Source: Methylomicrobium sp. wino1 | GTDB lineage: Bacteria; Pseudomonadota; Gammaproteobacteria; Methylococcales; Methylomonadaceae | Assembly (NCBI RefSeq): GCF_003932755.1 | Contig: NZ_CP024202.1 | Coordinates: forward strand, 1,736,001 to 1,800,000 | DNA: 64,000 bases | Reading direction: 5' to 3' | In this document: positions 54,601 to 62,029 of the stretch, piece by piece | Numbering within the stretch: the stretch's first letter is position 1 | How the letters are laid out: every line of letters begins with the position of its first letter | The notes under the pieces: generated by a model | What the model saw: only the letters and a program-made list of their open reading frames with translations | Databases searched by the model: none | Told to the model about the DNA's origin: nothing | Program-made: the position numbers and the translations under genes

Positions 54601-56241
54601 GCGTCATTATCCGATGGCGAGACACTGCCGGCTTGGCTTGATTTCGACGCCGCAACCCGGCGTTTCAGCGGCACTCCGGAAAATGACGCGGTAGGCAATC
54701 TATCGATTCGCCTCACGGCTACCGATTTAGCCGGCGCTCAGGCGAGTCAATGGTTCGGCTTGAGCGTTATTAATGTTAACGACGCGCCGGAGGTCGGCGT
54801 GATATTGACCGGTCTGACCGTGCAAGCCGGCAGTCATCTGAATTGGCAATTGCCCGAAAACGCGTTTTACGATGTCGATGCCGGCGATGTGCTCGGCTAT
54901 TCGGCCAGTCTGGCCGACGGCGGCGATCTGCCGACTTGGCTGAGTTTCGATCAGGACACCGCCGGTTTCAGCGGTACGCCGGCGGAGGCCGGGAACTATA
55001 CGGTGCAAATTACCGCAACCGATTTAGCCGGCGCTCAGGCGAGCCAGAATTTTGCGCTCGATGTTGTGTTCGGCGGGGGCAATCAGCCGCCGGTTACCGC
55101 GCAGGACCAAAATAACGTCATCGAGGATCGTAAGCTGCTGACCAGGGGCAATGTGCTGACCAATGACAGCGATCCGGACGGCGATCGCCTGCATGTCGCG
55201 AATCCTGGAATTCGGCGCGGCGAGTACGGCGTGTTGAAATTACTGTCGAACGGCGGTTATGTCTATGTGCTGAACAATTTTTCGTCCAAGGTGCAAGGTC
55301 TAGGTGCGGGCGAAAGCGCGGTCGACCGGTTCGGTTATCTTGCAAGTGACGGTACGGATCATAGCAATGGCGAATTGGCAGTGACCGTTCAAGGTACCAA
55401 CGATATTCCCATGCTATCGCGTCCGCTCGCCGATGTGCGGCTTGCCAAAGGTCAGGACTTTTCCTGGCAAGTACCAGCCGGAAGTTTTACCGATCGGGAT
55501 CGGAACGATACGCTCAGCTATTCGGCGACGCTCAAAAACGGACAGCCATTGCCCGGCTGGCTCGATTTCGATAATTCGTCCCGGACATTTAGCGGCAAGG
55601 CGCCCTCGAATGCCAAAGGAGCTATCGAAGTTGAGGTCGTGGTTACGGACGGTAATGGTGAAGGCTCCGAGGCTACGGACGGCTTCAAAATCAGTTTCGG
55701 CAAAAAGAGGGTTGTTCCCAAAGGCAACGAAGGGGTCGGTAATGGTCAGGATGCGCCGCCGCCTGGGCATGATACGAATCAAAATGACGGCACTGGAACC
55801 GGTCCGGGCCGGCCGGGCAATAAACCCCACAATGGAAAGAACGCTCCGCTCGACCGCTTTTTGGACGGCTTTAAAGCGGATACCAAGAAAGGGCATCCTC
55901 GGCTTCCGGTTCCCGATCGCCGCTTATTAGAGAGTTGGCTCGAAAAAGCGGAGCGTCAACTGGAGCCGGCTGGGTTAACCGGCGAGGGGAAGTCCGACGC
56001 TATCGAACGGCATTGGCGCGATTTAACGCAGGCTTTGGCTAAGCTGGATGCCGAGCGGCATGGCGCGCCGGCTTGGTCCGGAAAAGGGCATGGCGCGGAT
56101 TTGTCCGGGCTTTCGGGGATTCTATTCGGGAACACGGCAATGCAGGGATTGGGACATGATGCGGTCGGCCTTGCGGCCGGTGGAACTCAGCTCAAGAGTT
56201 TTGCCGGGTTGCGGGAAGGTTTAAGTAAGTTAACCGGTTAA
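45628..56241 (+). CDS. giant RTX protein with FrpC-like self-processing module, 3,537 aa
   Basis: The start follows a GGAGGATAT ribosome-binding site. Residues 1-430 form an N-terminal region with two hydrophobic stretches (about 340-355 and 375-420). Residues 432-600 match the FrpC self-processing module: WPRDPIILDIDGNG, then DHNGDG, DRNGNG, DSNGDG and DADQNG calcium loops. The scissile bond is predicted at D438-P439. RTX nonapeptides (GGxGxDxLx) with calcium-binding-related domains (for example GETLTVKNHFNQGG) occur in many blocks from about 935 to 2830. Four or five cadherin-like/He_PIG domains (about 2850-3360) flank a VCBS-like NVIEDRKLL...NDSDPDGD domain. A Gly/Pro/Asn-rich linker and a 130-residue helical end carry the secretion signal. 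There is no acyltransferase gene. The likely role is adhesin or surface toxin exported by the adjacent type I system. Confidence 0.92.
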   Translation: MMTISITEALTLLNSSNSWTKTQLNQLANELSVHAEGKVTVLYGQTVNIGGTSHTNPGIKVSTSALAEKLSLDPDVRIIDKTDFAEVIESSAYQKAVAEAHGSTLTELRAVGNPNPSQATIEARNFLYDAKTGIWAGGSERFVSETTGPVETISLKGDPARTLGVTELPTALSDRGLGISTINGQSREYLIHAQNELLSRNIPQAEAERAMAHYVNEVSRQRAINIEVSLNSDQSVRDVGTREWLSKGGYGEIGNHLPVEANAKKLTDPIKLFPVERVNGQTVIDPIRTAAIADAKMVNEVVVKHAQNRENALKASGDILGAAEAGKFLNKANAAGIVMGLVLVGTQALAAQQAGDSARAHDILSQGLVDFAKGAAFFGGIELAAVAIGSLIGLPLGAFVGGLLTVYGAYEAFKLIPLLFDSIANLFNSAKRWIWPRDPIILDIDGNGLETVGLAANIHFDHNGDGVMTKTGWVGKDDALLVWDRNGNGTIDTGAELFGDFTPLPNGTLAPNGFAALAALDSNGDGIIDASDPVFTELKLWRDADQNGITGQGELLSLQDAGIVSLNLANTLKNQRLTNGNTLAREASFTRADGSTSVMSEFHFAADTFDTRFAEAIEVPDELKTLPNLQASGKVRELQQAAAQSDSVTGLLTQFQNAATRAEQKALLEPLLTAWGGTSGMGSLEQRATGNYRIQYEAFGNERRSDNLDTAAFAAATGGVSGNALPLSDAGAQYFSERYRNLIADWSRKLQILEAFNGQYFFNFPQDKSQTANANFGLTITPGSGTGLAGLPLLRVQFSQNQLNLLQQAYDSLTESIYAGLVMQTRLKPYLDTIELAIDDQGIRLDAKQLDRMLADKRQSDPENYLADLVELDRYAGRFLSDTGWEGLLQFEQFLETLPQTETIAALIADLNVKTLTAQNDFAGFGNAAHIVLAGDGDDALSGGNGNDRLFGQGGNDWISGGNGDDLLSGGPGNDELYGGPGADTYVFGRGFGHDTIIDWAENGVRRDRVHFIGLTQEDIQVSINQYSTLVFTVVNTGDTLSIPNALNGMGLNGVGQYVFDDGIVWAHDDAVRATMELATDGDDTISGTPVGDVIRGLAGNDILIGNGEDDVIDGGPGNDLLLGSVGDLNWRFPSRNGNDTYLFGRGDGQDTVIDGDWTVGNIDTLRFKIGVAPDDVRLIRKGYDLVLAILGTDDNVTLKHYFAERWDSVNGAYLIERIAFDDGTVWAFDDVQAILFAGSDEAETIIGSRMADHLAGLAGDDTLVGREGDDLLEGGEGDDLLLGGPGRDILDGGSGNDILRGGGSMTGGTGPIYEVSGEGDTYLFGRGDGHDTIIEDSWLQGETDRIELKVGLTPDDVRLQRVRTVNGWQVSDDLVLTILDTGETLTVKNHFNQGGHHAVEEIVFHDGSVWDMETIKTRTLLGTDGDDQLRGFNDRDDTILGGDGNDRLIGLGGNDTLDGGANDDILIGGSGSDTYRFGLGYGRDLIIESDTPGEDVVELGLNINPADVTVRWTLQGDMAVTLPDGSRLIVQGQANTWSDRIGIERLRFADGTEWNRADLAARALSATDGDDDIVGGYGDDILNGGPGNDRFRNLVGYDTYRFGIGDGQDVIETDRGRIQFKTGIGQNDIGFNADGNDLIVSVSESGDSVRIKDWLSSWQRIDRFEFANGARLTITDVESLLNVGAGAEVIFGSQGDDTLVGTAKDSVIFGREGDDVLEGGAGRDDLYGEAGDDILDGGPDRDRLFGGEGRNTYILAPGTGWDQVLAESNAVADDTVQFAPGIRSSDVSVQLGNRSWQSGPGRVGYSTLVVGIGGDDAFLLQNRNGGDLGLGAVQRFRFDDGSELTLTELIALADGGKLGWQQRYQGESTTIIGSAGDDEIYDYTGQSVIVQTRGNDDFIQLAAGNDIVSAGTGNDTVYAGQGDNLIAGEAGDDVIDADDGDDTVVFNYGDGHDRITFGEGLDTLSFGNAIEPGLLAAALDPESRIVLLVDGGTGGSVTLDGVRIGNLPGDLERIQFIDAEGQSRVFDFPGWLNANVAALLNATADAPLVFDDSQFELTGQVAPSGGLEAVAYAQSGDLFAAANLARNVPTDGDDVIYGTPDGDVIDAGAGNDIVLGLAGDDLIFGGDGDDVIYGGWGADTLSGGPGRGELYGGWGGDTYLYQPGDGVVIIDDDHRVISWGGSGGGELEFLAFAVQMVEEIDQGYGGVIVDDAPNILSFGPGIRPEDLRYVEQDGDLLIEFADRPDDKMILRGYRPERATKTRSVDIIRFADSTEIAADAIEVTGKTEMADDEGGWLAGTQFADTLIGGDGDDVFDGRGGADLMVGGSGSDTYRLHKENGAAPVETVIVETWREQDVNSIELTGEINADDLRLAFDGRDLLLRLTESGDTIRFTGFDPRAPGMQAPVDDIALPWEGKIVGFDELLARGVRIVGTPEDDILTGTELADWIEGLGGGDSLIGGEGGDIYVIAVDGGTDTIIDNEDGGEFNVLVLPDGSAPSDIRLSYDGEGFLIIDIVNTGNRLRLSGFDPMNPLGPRAVERFRFGLTGDEIGYEELVLRGFDIVGTEEGDALKGTMLADRIRGGEGNDLIEATPGGDRLMGEGGNDIYVVNLGDGSVTIDDVASDVDGNVLRFGPGIDLAVLSNNLRFEADGKGGHFLLIPYGSEGDVVRLSGFNPLNILGGGHAVERFEFADGTSVDYAELVSRTFVVEGDNTDNALSGTNLGDRLYGYDGDDLLEAGDDEDVLTGGRGNDVLRGGAGRDAYVVNLGDGEDVIEDHVEEGVGNVLTFGEGIARDSVNVSVVGDDLLIQYGSGNDVVRVLNYAPNGMGGGTVIDTIEFADGTAVTLREFMNRAPEVSSVVDEQVALEDYPFSLTLPGDLFMDADGDDILTRVAVSGYERLPQWLLYDAAARTLYGTPDNDEVGDFVVTVQGMDVLGESAFHSFRITVQNTNDAPEVGTIIADVEATEYETFTFIVPDGAFFDVDASDVLTFSASLSDGETLPAWLDFDAATRRFSGTPENDAVGNLSIRLTATDLAGAQASQWFGLSVINVNDAPEVGVILTGLTVQAGSHLNWQLPENAFYDVDAGDVLGYSASLADGGDLPTWLSFDQDTAGFSGTPAEAGNYTVQITATDLAGAQASQNFALDVVFGGGNQPPVTAQDQNNVIEDRKLLTRGNVLTNDSDPDGDRLHVANPGIRRGEYGVLKLLSNGGYVYVLNNFSSKVQGLGAGESAVDRFGYLASDGTDHSNGELAVTVQGTNDIPMLSRPLADVRLAKGQDFSWQVPAGSFTDRDRNDTLSYSATLKNGQPLPGWLDFDNSSRTFSGKAPSNAKGAIEVEVVVTDGNGEGSEATDGFKISFGKKRVVPKGNEGVGNGQDAPPPGHDTNQNDGTGTGPGRPGNKPHNGKNAPLDRFLDGFKADTKKGHPRLPVPDRRLLESWLEKAERQLEPAGLTGEGKSDAIERHWRDLTQALAKLDAERHGAPAWSGKGHGADLSGLSGILFGNTAMQGLGHDAVGLAAGGTQLKSFAGLREGLSKLTG

Positions 56242-56335
56242 ACATCATCGTATGACGCGCGTCTTGATTGCATGGGAATTGGGCGAGGCCTACGGGCATT
56301 TTTGTCCGTTGTTTGCAGTTGGTTCATAGTGGAAA

Positions 56336-56352
56336 GGTGCGCGATGCGCACC
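56336..56352. repeat. short palindrome GGTGCGC-GAT-GCGCACC
   Basis: A perfect 7-bp inverted repeat. A degenerate relative occurs near 38986. The interval 56242-56511 is otherwise without a supported gene. Confidence 0.5.
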
Positions 56353-56511
56353 CTACGTCACTTCGGTTTCGGTACTCGATTGCTGCTTGCCGGCGTACCT
56401 CTATTGTTCGGTTTCAGGTATGTCGAGCAAGCATCCCAAATCATCGAACAGTGCATGACCGCTAGTTCTATATCCGCTCCTTAGTAATTAATTAGGAATA
56501 CTATATCTTCA

Positions 56512-57870
56512 ATGAAATCACCATACGGATCGTCGAACGGCGATTACCATAATTTCTATCCGCCCCTCATTCGCTTGCAACAGACCGCACCCCACCCCTT
56601 GGGCCGGCGTGTACTATGGTCTATGCTTGCAATCATCGCTTTTTTACTTGTCTGGGCATGGGTCGGTAAGCTCGATATCGTTGCCGTTGCTGAAGGCAAG
56701 CTGGTTCCAGCGAGCTACCTCAAAATCGTACAACCTGCCGAAGCGGGTATCGTCGAGGAGATACTCATACGCGAAGGCGATTCGGTACAAGCAGGGCAGG
56801 TTTTGATGCGTATGGATATGCTGACAACCGAGGCCGATCTCGAATCGCTCGAAATCGAATATGCGCGAAAGCGATTACAATTGGCCCGCATCGACGCGGA
56901 ACTGGCCGGTACTCTGTTTGCAGCTCCGGAAGTCGTTCCAGTCGGTCCGGCTCAAGAGGCTGTAGCTCAATACCAGGCAGACCGCGAAGCCTTATCGGCA
57001 GCGCTCGCCGAAGAAAAAGCACGGCTTGTCAAGGCACAACAGGAATCGGCGGCTGCACGGCAACAGAAGGAGCGCCTCGAAGCGGTGTTACCCCATTACC
57101 GGAAACAGGATGCCGCATACGAAAAGCTTGTACAAAAAGGTTTCGCGGGGACGCTTATGGGCAGCGAGAAACGGCGCGAACGTATCGAGAAAGAACAGGA
57201 ACTCGCGACCCAGAAACATTTGATCGCTTCTGCCGCTGCCGGTATCGAGCAATCGAAAAGAAAAATGGTGCAAATTGAAGCCGACTACAGAAAAAATCTT
57301 CACGCTGAGCGTCAGGAGGCGCAAAGTCAGTTTGACCGCATAATCAAAGAGTTGGAAAAGCAGCGGCATCGACGCAAACTGTTAGAGCTTAGAGCGACTC
57401 AAGAAGGGATTGTCAAAGACTTGGCAACTCACACTGTAGGCACTGTTGTGCAGCCGGGTACTGTGCTCGCTAGTCTCGTCCCAAAAAAGGAGAAGCTCAA
57501 GGCCGAGGTCTGGGTGTCCAACGACGATATCGGTTTCGTGCATGTCGGGCAACCTGTGAAGCTGAAGTTTGCAGCTTACCCATTCCAGAAATACGGTATG
57601 GGTGAAGGTTTGATTGAGCATGTGAGCGCCGATGCGCAAAGTGAAGAAGAAGCGCGTGAGGCAGGGATGGCAGGCACCGGCACGCCACCGTTACGTTATA
57701 AAGCGCTGGTGAATCTAAACCTTACACATCTTGAAACGGATGGCCGCCGTTATCCTCTGGGGGTCGGAATGCATGTTACCGCCGAAATTTTACTCGGGCG
57801 CCGGACAGTGATGGAATACTTGCTCTCGCCTGTACAAAAGGCCTGGCATGAAGCGGGAAGGGAAAGATAA
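56512..57870 (+). CDS. HlyD-family membrane fusion protein
   Basis: The 452-residue protein has one N-terminal membrane helix (VLWSMLAIIAFLLVWAWVG, about 37-55). The biotinyl-like half-domain KIVQPAEAGIVEEILIREGD follows, then a long coiled coil rich in Ala, Glu and Arg (about 140-290). The closing beta-barrel domain includes GMHVTAEILLGRR. This is the periplasmic adaptor of a type I secretion system and pairs with the ABC exporter at 40728. In typical loci the two genes are adjacent; here about 13.5 kb of cassette DNA lies between them. Confidence 0.9.
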   Translation: MKSPYGSSNGDYHNFYPPLIRLQQTAPHPLGRRVLWSMLAIIAFLLVWAWVGKLDIVAVAEGKLVPASYLKIVQPAEAGIVEEILIREGDSVQAGQVLMRMDMLTTEADLESLEIEYARKRLQLARIDAELAGTLFAAPEVVPVGPAQEAVAQYQADREALSAALAEEKARLVKAQQESAAARQQKERLEAVLPHYRKQDAAYEKLVQKGFAGTLMGSEKRRERIEKEQELATQKHLIASAAAGIEQSKRKMVQIEADYRKNLHAERQEAQSQFDRIIKELEKQRHRRKLLELRATQEGIVKDLATHTVGTVVQPGTVLASLVPKKEKLKAEVWVSNDDIGFVHVGQPVKLKFAAYPFQKYGMGEGLIEHVSADAQSEEEAREAGMAGTGTPPLRYKALVNLNLTHLETDGRRYPLGVGMHVTAEILLGRRTVMEYLLSPVQKAWHEAGRER

Positions 57871-57951
57871 GCAATGGTTTGCCGCCACGAGTGGCTCTGA
57901 ATAGCAATAGATACGCACATCCTTGTGCGCGGGGATTCTCAATAGCGAGGT

Positions 57952-58377
57952 TTACTCGGTCTTATCGCCGTCATCCGGTTTGATTACTTCGATTACCTTA
58001 GATGTGGATTCCTTGAGGCTATCAACAGCGGGTTGGGCAGCTTCCTTGGCTTTTTCGGCGGCATCTTCCGCAGCTTCTTTGGTCGCATCGACCGCCTCAG
58101 AGGCGCTTTCGGCAGCCGATTCGGCCGATTCTTTTACTGCCTCGACGGCTTGAGAGCTTGTTTCATCGGCTTTTTCTAATGCTTCTTTCGTTGTCTCTTG
58201 TGCCGCTTCTGCGGCTTCCTTGGTGATTTCCTTTACGGATTCGGCGGTTTCGGAAACGGATTTTTCGATCGGTTTAGTTGATGTGTCGGGTTTTTCTACT
58301 TTTGCCGTATCGTCGGAATTTCCACAACCGGTCATAGTAAAAAGGGTCGTTAGAATTAGTAAGGGTTTGGTTTTCAT
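57952..58377 (-). CDS. alanine/glutamate-rich coiled-coil lipoprotein, 141 aa
   Basis: The N-terminus MKTKPLLILTTLFTMTGC is a lipoprotein signal with lipobox MTGC (cysteine at residue 18). The mature part is low in complexity: repeated AAEAAQETTKEALEKA-like heptads predict a long helical coil. I know of no catalytic family. Such small Ala/Glu/Lys-rich lipoproteins are often stress or envelope-spacer proteins, but this is not evidence of function. It is convergent with the HlyD-like gene, with about 80 bases between stops. Confidence 0.75.
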   Translation of the reverse strand: MKTKPLLILTTLFTMTGCGNSDDTAKVEKPDTSTKPIEKSVSETAESVKEITKEAAEAAQETTKEALEKADETSSQAVEAVKESAESAAESASEAVDATKEAAEDAAEKAKEAAQPAVDSLKESTSKVIEVIKPDDGDKTE

Positions 58378-58585
58378 AATGCGCTCCTATCTTTGTTAGA
58401 GGGCAGCAGCAAACAGAGTTCTGTTTGAATGCAAGGGAAGTTTGATTCTAACGTAATCAATGGCGCAATGCATGGATTAGAATTAATTAAGTTTGAATTT
58501 TTAGGGTTAGTTGATTGTTGTCGTCTCAACGAGGGATTTCGGGTGGCGAGCGGTATAAAACGTGATTCGCCGCCCGAAAAATCGC

Positions 58586-59239
58586 TTAGAAAGTAATGAT
58601 TTCTTCGCCTTCGCTGACCAACACGATGTCGGCCGGGCGCAGTGAGAAAATGCCGACCGTGATGACGCCTGGAATGTTGTTAATGGTTTTTTCCAGTGCG
58701 CTTGGGTCGACGATGTTCAGATTATGCACATCGAGAATATGGCCGCTGTTGTCGGTCACGCAGTTTTCCCTCCAAACCGGCTGGCCGCCCAGTTTGACTA
58801 TTTCTCTAGCGACGTAACTTCTCGCCATTGGAATGACTTCCACCGGTAGCGGGAATTTGCCGAGCACGTCGACGCGTTTGGAACCGTCCGCGATACAAAC
58901 GAATTGCTTGCTAGCGCCGGCGATGATTTTTTCGCGGGTCAGCGCGGCGCCGCCGCCTTTGATCAGTTGTTTATGCGGATTGATTTCGTCCGCACCGTCC
59001 ACATAGATGTCAAGTGTGCCGGCATCATTCAAGTCCAAGACCGGGATGCCCATTTTTTTTAAATGATCCGAGGTTGCTTCGGAGCTGGATACCGCGCCTT
59101 CGATGCCCGATTTCATCTCGGCTAGGCCATTGATGAAATGGAACACGGTCGAGCCGGTGCCGACGCCGACAATCGAAACACCTTTGACATAATCGAGGGC
59201 TGCATAGGCTACTTTTTGTTTGAGTTCGTCTTGTGTCAT
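58586..59239 (-). CDS. rpiA: ribose-5-phosphate isomerase A
   Basis: The 217-residue enzyme interconverts ribose 5-phosphate and ribulose 5-phosphate in the pentose phosphate and, in methanotrophs, ribulose monophosphate pathways. Motifs [13 protein letters not shown] (about 25-37), [20 protein letters not shown], and [20 protein letters not shown] (with the catalytic acid residues) are intact. The length is normal. It is divergent from ilvA. Confidence 0.95.
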   Translation of the reverse strand: MTQDELKQKVAYAALDYVKGVSIVGVGTGSTVFHFINGLAEMKSGIEGAVSSSEATSDHLKKMGIPVLDLNDAGTLDIYVDGADEINPHKQLIKGGGAALTREKIIAGASKQFVCIADGSKRVDVLGKFPLPVEVIPMARSYVAREIVKLGGQPVWRENCVTDNSGHILDVHNLNIVDPSALEKTINNIPGVITVGIFSLRPADIVLVSEGEEIITF

Positions 59240-59321
59240 AGTTTTTTATTTTCAGGTTAGTGGTTATTGTTAATGTGTGATAATAACGCATCTAATTCAA
59301 GAGCTCATCCGTTTTTTAAGC

Positions 59322-60854
59322 ATGTTAACCACCTATATCGAAAAAATATTAAGAGCCAGCGTCTACGATGTCGCGGAAGAAACGCCGCTGGATTATGCGC
59401 CGAACTTGTCCAAGCGCCTCGGTAACGAGGTTTATTTGAAACGCGAGGATTTGCAGCCGGTTTTTTCATTTAAATTGCGTGGGGCCTATAACAAGATCAC
59501 AACCCTGGACGAGCAAGCCAAGGCCAATGGTGTGATTGCGGCATCGGCCGGCAACCATGCGCAAGGCGTGGCTCTGTCGGCGCAGATGCTTGGCATCGAT
59601 GCGTTGATCGTAATGCCGCAAACGACCCCCGAAATCAAGGTTAATTCGGTGCGAGCACGAGGCGCCCGGATCGTCTTATTCGGCGATTCCTATGATGAAG
59701 CCTATGGGCGGGCACGGGAAATCGCCACCGAGAAAAATATGGCCTTTATTCATCCGTATGACGATATCGAGGTGATTGCCGGGCAGGGTACGATCGGAAT
59801 GGAGATTTTACGGCAGAAAACCGGTGCGCTCGATGCGGTGTTCGTACCGGTCGGCGGTGGCGGTTTATTTGCCGGCATCGCGGCCTATATTAAATTCGTA
59901 CGCCCCGAGGTCAAGCTGATCGGTGTCGAGCCGGACGATGCCGATTGTTTGAATCAGGCTTTGAAGGCGAACGAGCGGGTCGTGCTCAAACAGGTCGGTT
60001 TGTTTACCGACGGCGTTGCGGTCAAGCAAATCGGCGAGGAGCCGTTTCGGGTCTTGCGGCATACAGTCGATGAGGTCGTTACGGTCAATACCGATGAAAT
60101 CTGCGCGGCGATCAAAGATATTTTCGACGATACCCGTTCGGTTGCCGAGCCTGCTGGTGCGTTGGCCTTGGCCGGCTTGAAAAAATATGCCGAAACCCGA
60201 AAAATCGTCGATCAAACGCTGATTGCGATCGAAAGCGGCGCGAACATCAATTTCGACCGGTTGCGCTATGTCGCCGAGCGGGCTCAGGTCGGCGAGCATC
60301 GGGAGATTTTGTTGGCCGTCGAAATTCCCGAAGTGCCAGGTAGTTTTTTGCGTTTTTGTAAAATGCTCGGCAGTCGCAATGTCACAGAATTTAATTACCG
60401 TTATTTTGATGCGAAGAAAGCTAATGTATTCGTCGGCCTTTCGACGAGCGGCGACGATTTCGATAAAACGGATTTAATTAGTTGTCTCGAAGCTGAAGGT
60501 TTTTTTGTCGTCGATATGACTGCGAACGATTTGGCTAAGGAGCATATCCGCTATATGGTCGGCGGTCATGCGCCGCGTGCGCTGAACGAGGTGGTCTACA
60601 GTTTGCAATTTCCCGAACGTCCGGGTGCCTTGTTGAAGTTTTTAACGGCTTTGGGCGGTCGCTGGAATATCAGTTTGTTTCATTACCGTAATCATGGTGC
60701 GGCATTCGGGCGGGTGTTGATCGGGTTGCAAATGCCGAATACCGAACGCTACGCGTTTGAGGCATGCCTGGGTTGTTTAGGGTTCGAGTATGCGGAACAA
60801 ACCGCTAATCCGGCTTACGATTTGTTTGCCGGCGGTGGGGAAGGGAAAAGGTGA
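59322..60854 (+). CDS. ilvA: threonine ammonia-lyase, biosynthetic; C-terminus abuts a heptamer array
   Basis: The 510-residue enzyme converts threonine to 2-oxobutyrate, the first step toward isoleucine. The PLP lysine lies in VFSFKLRGAYNKI. Later motifs ASAGNHAQGVALSAQ and PVGGGGLFAGIA are typical of the fold-type II family. Two ACT-like regulatory domains occupy about 335-510. The start at 59322 (MLTTYIEKILRASVYD) is preferred over an earlier in-frame ATG. The last residues (GGGEGKR) and the TGA run into a GGGGAAA array. Confidence 0.93.
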   Translation: MLTTYIEKILRASVYDVAEETPLDYAPNLSKRLGNEVYLKREDLQPVFSFKLRGAYNKITTLDEQAKANGVIAASAGNHAQGVALSAQMLGIDALIVMPQTTPEIKVNSVRARGARIVLFGDSYDEAYGRAREIATEKNMAFIHPYDDIEVIAGQGTIGMEILRQKTGALDAVFVPVGGGGLFAGIAAYIKFVRPEVKLIGVEPDDADCLNQALKANERVVLKQVGLFTDGVAVKQIGEEPFRVLRHTVDEVVTVNTDEICAAIKDIFDDTRSVAEPAGALALAGLKKYAETRKIVDQTLIAIESGANINFDRLRYVAERAQVGEHREILLAVEIPEVPGSFLRFCKMLGSRNVTEFNYRYFDAKKANVFVGLSTSGDDFDKTDLISCLEAEGFFVVDMTANDLAKEHIRYMVGGHAPRALNEVVYSLQFPERPGALLKFLTALGGRWNISLFHYRNHGAAFGRVLIGLQMPNTERYAFEACLGCLGFEYAEQTANPAYDLFAGGGEGKR

Positions 60855-60947
60855 AAGGGGAAAGGGGAAAGGGGAAAGGGGAAAGGGGAAAGGGGAAAGG
60901 GGAAAGGGGAAAGGGGAAAGGGGAAAGGGGAAAGGGGAAAGGGGAAA
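60851..60947. repeat. heptamer tandem array GGGGAAA
   Basis: About 13 to 14 near-perfect copies of a 7-base unit that begin in the ilvA stop codon. The purine-rich strand is the ilvA sense strand. Confidence 0.93.
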
Positions 60948-60982
60948 TTAGGGCTTGACAAGAGGTTAAAATGTCGCAACAT

Positions 60983-61064
60983 TTCACTATTCACTATTCA
61001 CTATTCACTATTCACTATTCACTATTCACTATTCACTATTCACTATTCACTATTCACTATTCAC
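60983..61064. repeat. heptamer tandem array TTCACTA
   Basis: About 11 copies of TTCACTA (complement TAGTGAA). It lies 36 bases after the previous array, and its purine-richer strand is the minus strand, the sense strand of rpsI. Confidence 0.93.
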
Positions 61065-61098
61065 CGCTTACCGTGCATGGTACCGGCGGTTTGGGCAT

Positions 61099-61133
61099 AA
61101 AAAAAGCCGTATTCGATGAATACGGCCTTTTTT
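61099..61133. terminator. bidirectional intrinsic terminator between ilvA and rpsI
   Basis: GCCGTATTC (61106-61114) and GAATACGGC (61118-61126) form a 9-bp stem with a GAT loop. An A-run lies on the left and a T-run on the right, so it can terminate transcription from both the ilvA side and the rpsI side. Confidence 0.85.
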
Positions 61134-61155
61134 GGTTCGGTAATCGGGTGAGCGA

Positions 61156-61548
61156 TTAACGTTTGGAGTATTGAGGACGTTTTCTGGCTTTATGCAAGCC
61201 GACTTTTTTACGTTCTACTATGCGTGCGTCGCGAGTGACGTATCCTGCTTTTCTAAGGGAAGGACGTAGCGCTTCGTCGTATTCCATCAACGCTCGGGCT
61301 AGTCCATGACGTATTGCGCCAGCTTGACCGGAAGGTCCGCCGCCTTTGACGATGACGTTGACATCGAATTTGTCGGTCATATCAACGCATTCCAGCGGTT
61401 GACGAGAAATCATTTGGTCGGTTTTCCGTCCGAAATATTGCTCGATGCTTTGACTGTTGATAGTGATTTTACCGGTTCCGGAGGTTGCGTAAACGCGCGC
61501 TATAGCGCTTTTACGACGGCCTGTTCCATAATACTGAGCTGCTGCCAT
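61156..61548 (-). CDS. rpsI: 30S ribosomal protein S9
   Basis: The 130-residue protein starts [20 protein letters not shown] and ends [17 protein letters not shown], both diagnostic of S9. Its C-terminal tail reaches the P-site tRNA in the ribosome. It lies 11 bases after rplM in the standard order. Confidence 0.98.
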   Translation of the reverse strand: MAAAQYYGTGRRKSAIARVYATSGTGKITINSQSIEQYFGRKTDQMISRQPLECVDMTDKFDVNVIVKGGGPSGQAGAIRHGLARALMEYDEALRPSLRKAGYVTRDARIVERKKVGLHKARKRPQYSKR

Positions 61549-61559
61549 GATCTACCCGC

Positions 61560-61988
61560 TTAAATTTCTAAAACTTTCGGCTGTTGAGCCTGATGATCGT
61601 GTTCAGGACCCGCATAAACTTTCAATTTCTTGAACATTGCGCGGCCCAATGGATTTTTTGGTAACATGCCTTGCACGGCTGTATTGATAATACGGTCCGG
61701 GAAGGTTTGTCTGAGTTTGCCTAAGTTAACGGCTTTCATATTACCGATATAGCCTGTGTGGCGGTAATACATCTTGTCTTTTTCTTTATTGCCGGTCACT
61801 GCGATTTTTTCAGCGTTAACGACAATAATATAGTCGCCGGTATCGACGTGCGGTGTGTATTCGGGTTTATGTTTCCCGCGCAGACGGCGTGCAATTTCAG
61901 TGGCAAGGCGACCTAGCGTCTTCCCTTCTGCATCAACTACGTACCAATCGCGCTTAACTTCTGCTGGCTTTGCACTAAAAGTTTTCAT
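61560..61988 (-). CDS. rplM: 50S ribosomal protein L13
   Basis: The 142-residue protein begins [20 protein letters not shown] and contains [20 protein letters not shown], typical of L13. It is the first gene of the rplM-rpsI operon and has its own promoter candidate upstream. Confidence 0.98.
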   Translation of the reverse strand: MKTFSAKPAEVKRDWYVVDAEGKTLGRLATEIARRLRGKHKPEYTPHVDTGDYIIVVNAEKIAVTGNKEKDKMYYRHTGYIGNMKAVNLGKLRQTFPDRIINTAVQGMLPKNPLGRAMFKKLKVYAGPEHDHQAQQPKVLEI

Positions 61989-62029
61989 CGTTACTGTTTA
62001 TTCTGTTAGGACCCAATAAAAGACTGGGA

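Noticed and set aside
46392-55896. Long minus-strand frames opposite the RTX gene
   Set aside because: They are shadows of the GC-rich, repetitive RTX codons; the plus-strand frame of 3,537 codons explains the region.
56272-56484. Small gene between the RTX gene and the HlyD-like gene
   Set aside because: No ribosome-binding site or recognisable motif; two overlapping frames of equal length compete, and a palindrome lies inside.
60805-61159. Small open frames in both strands over the arrays behind ilvA
   Set aside because: They are translations of heptamer repeats (for example PFPLS repeats) and overlap the terminator.
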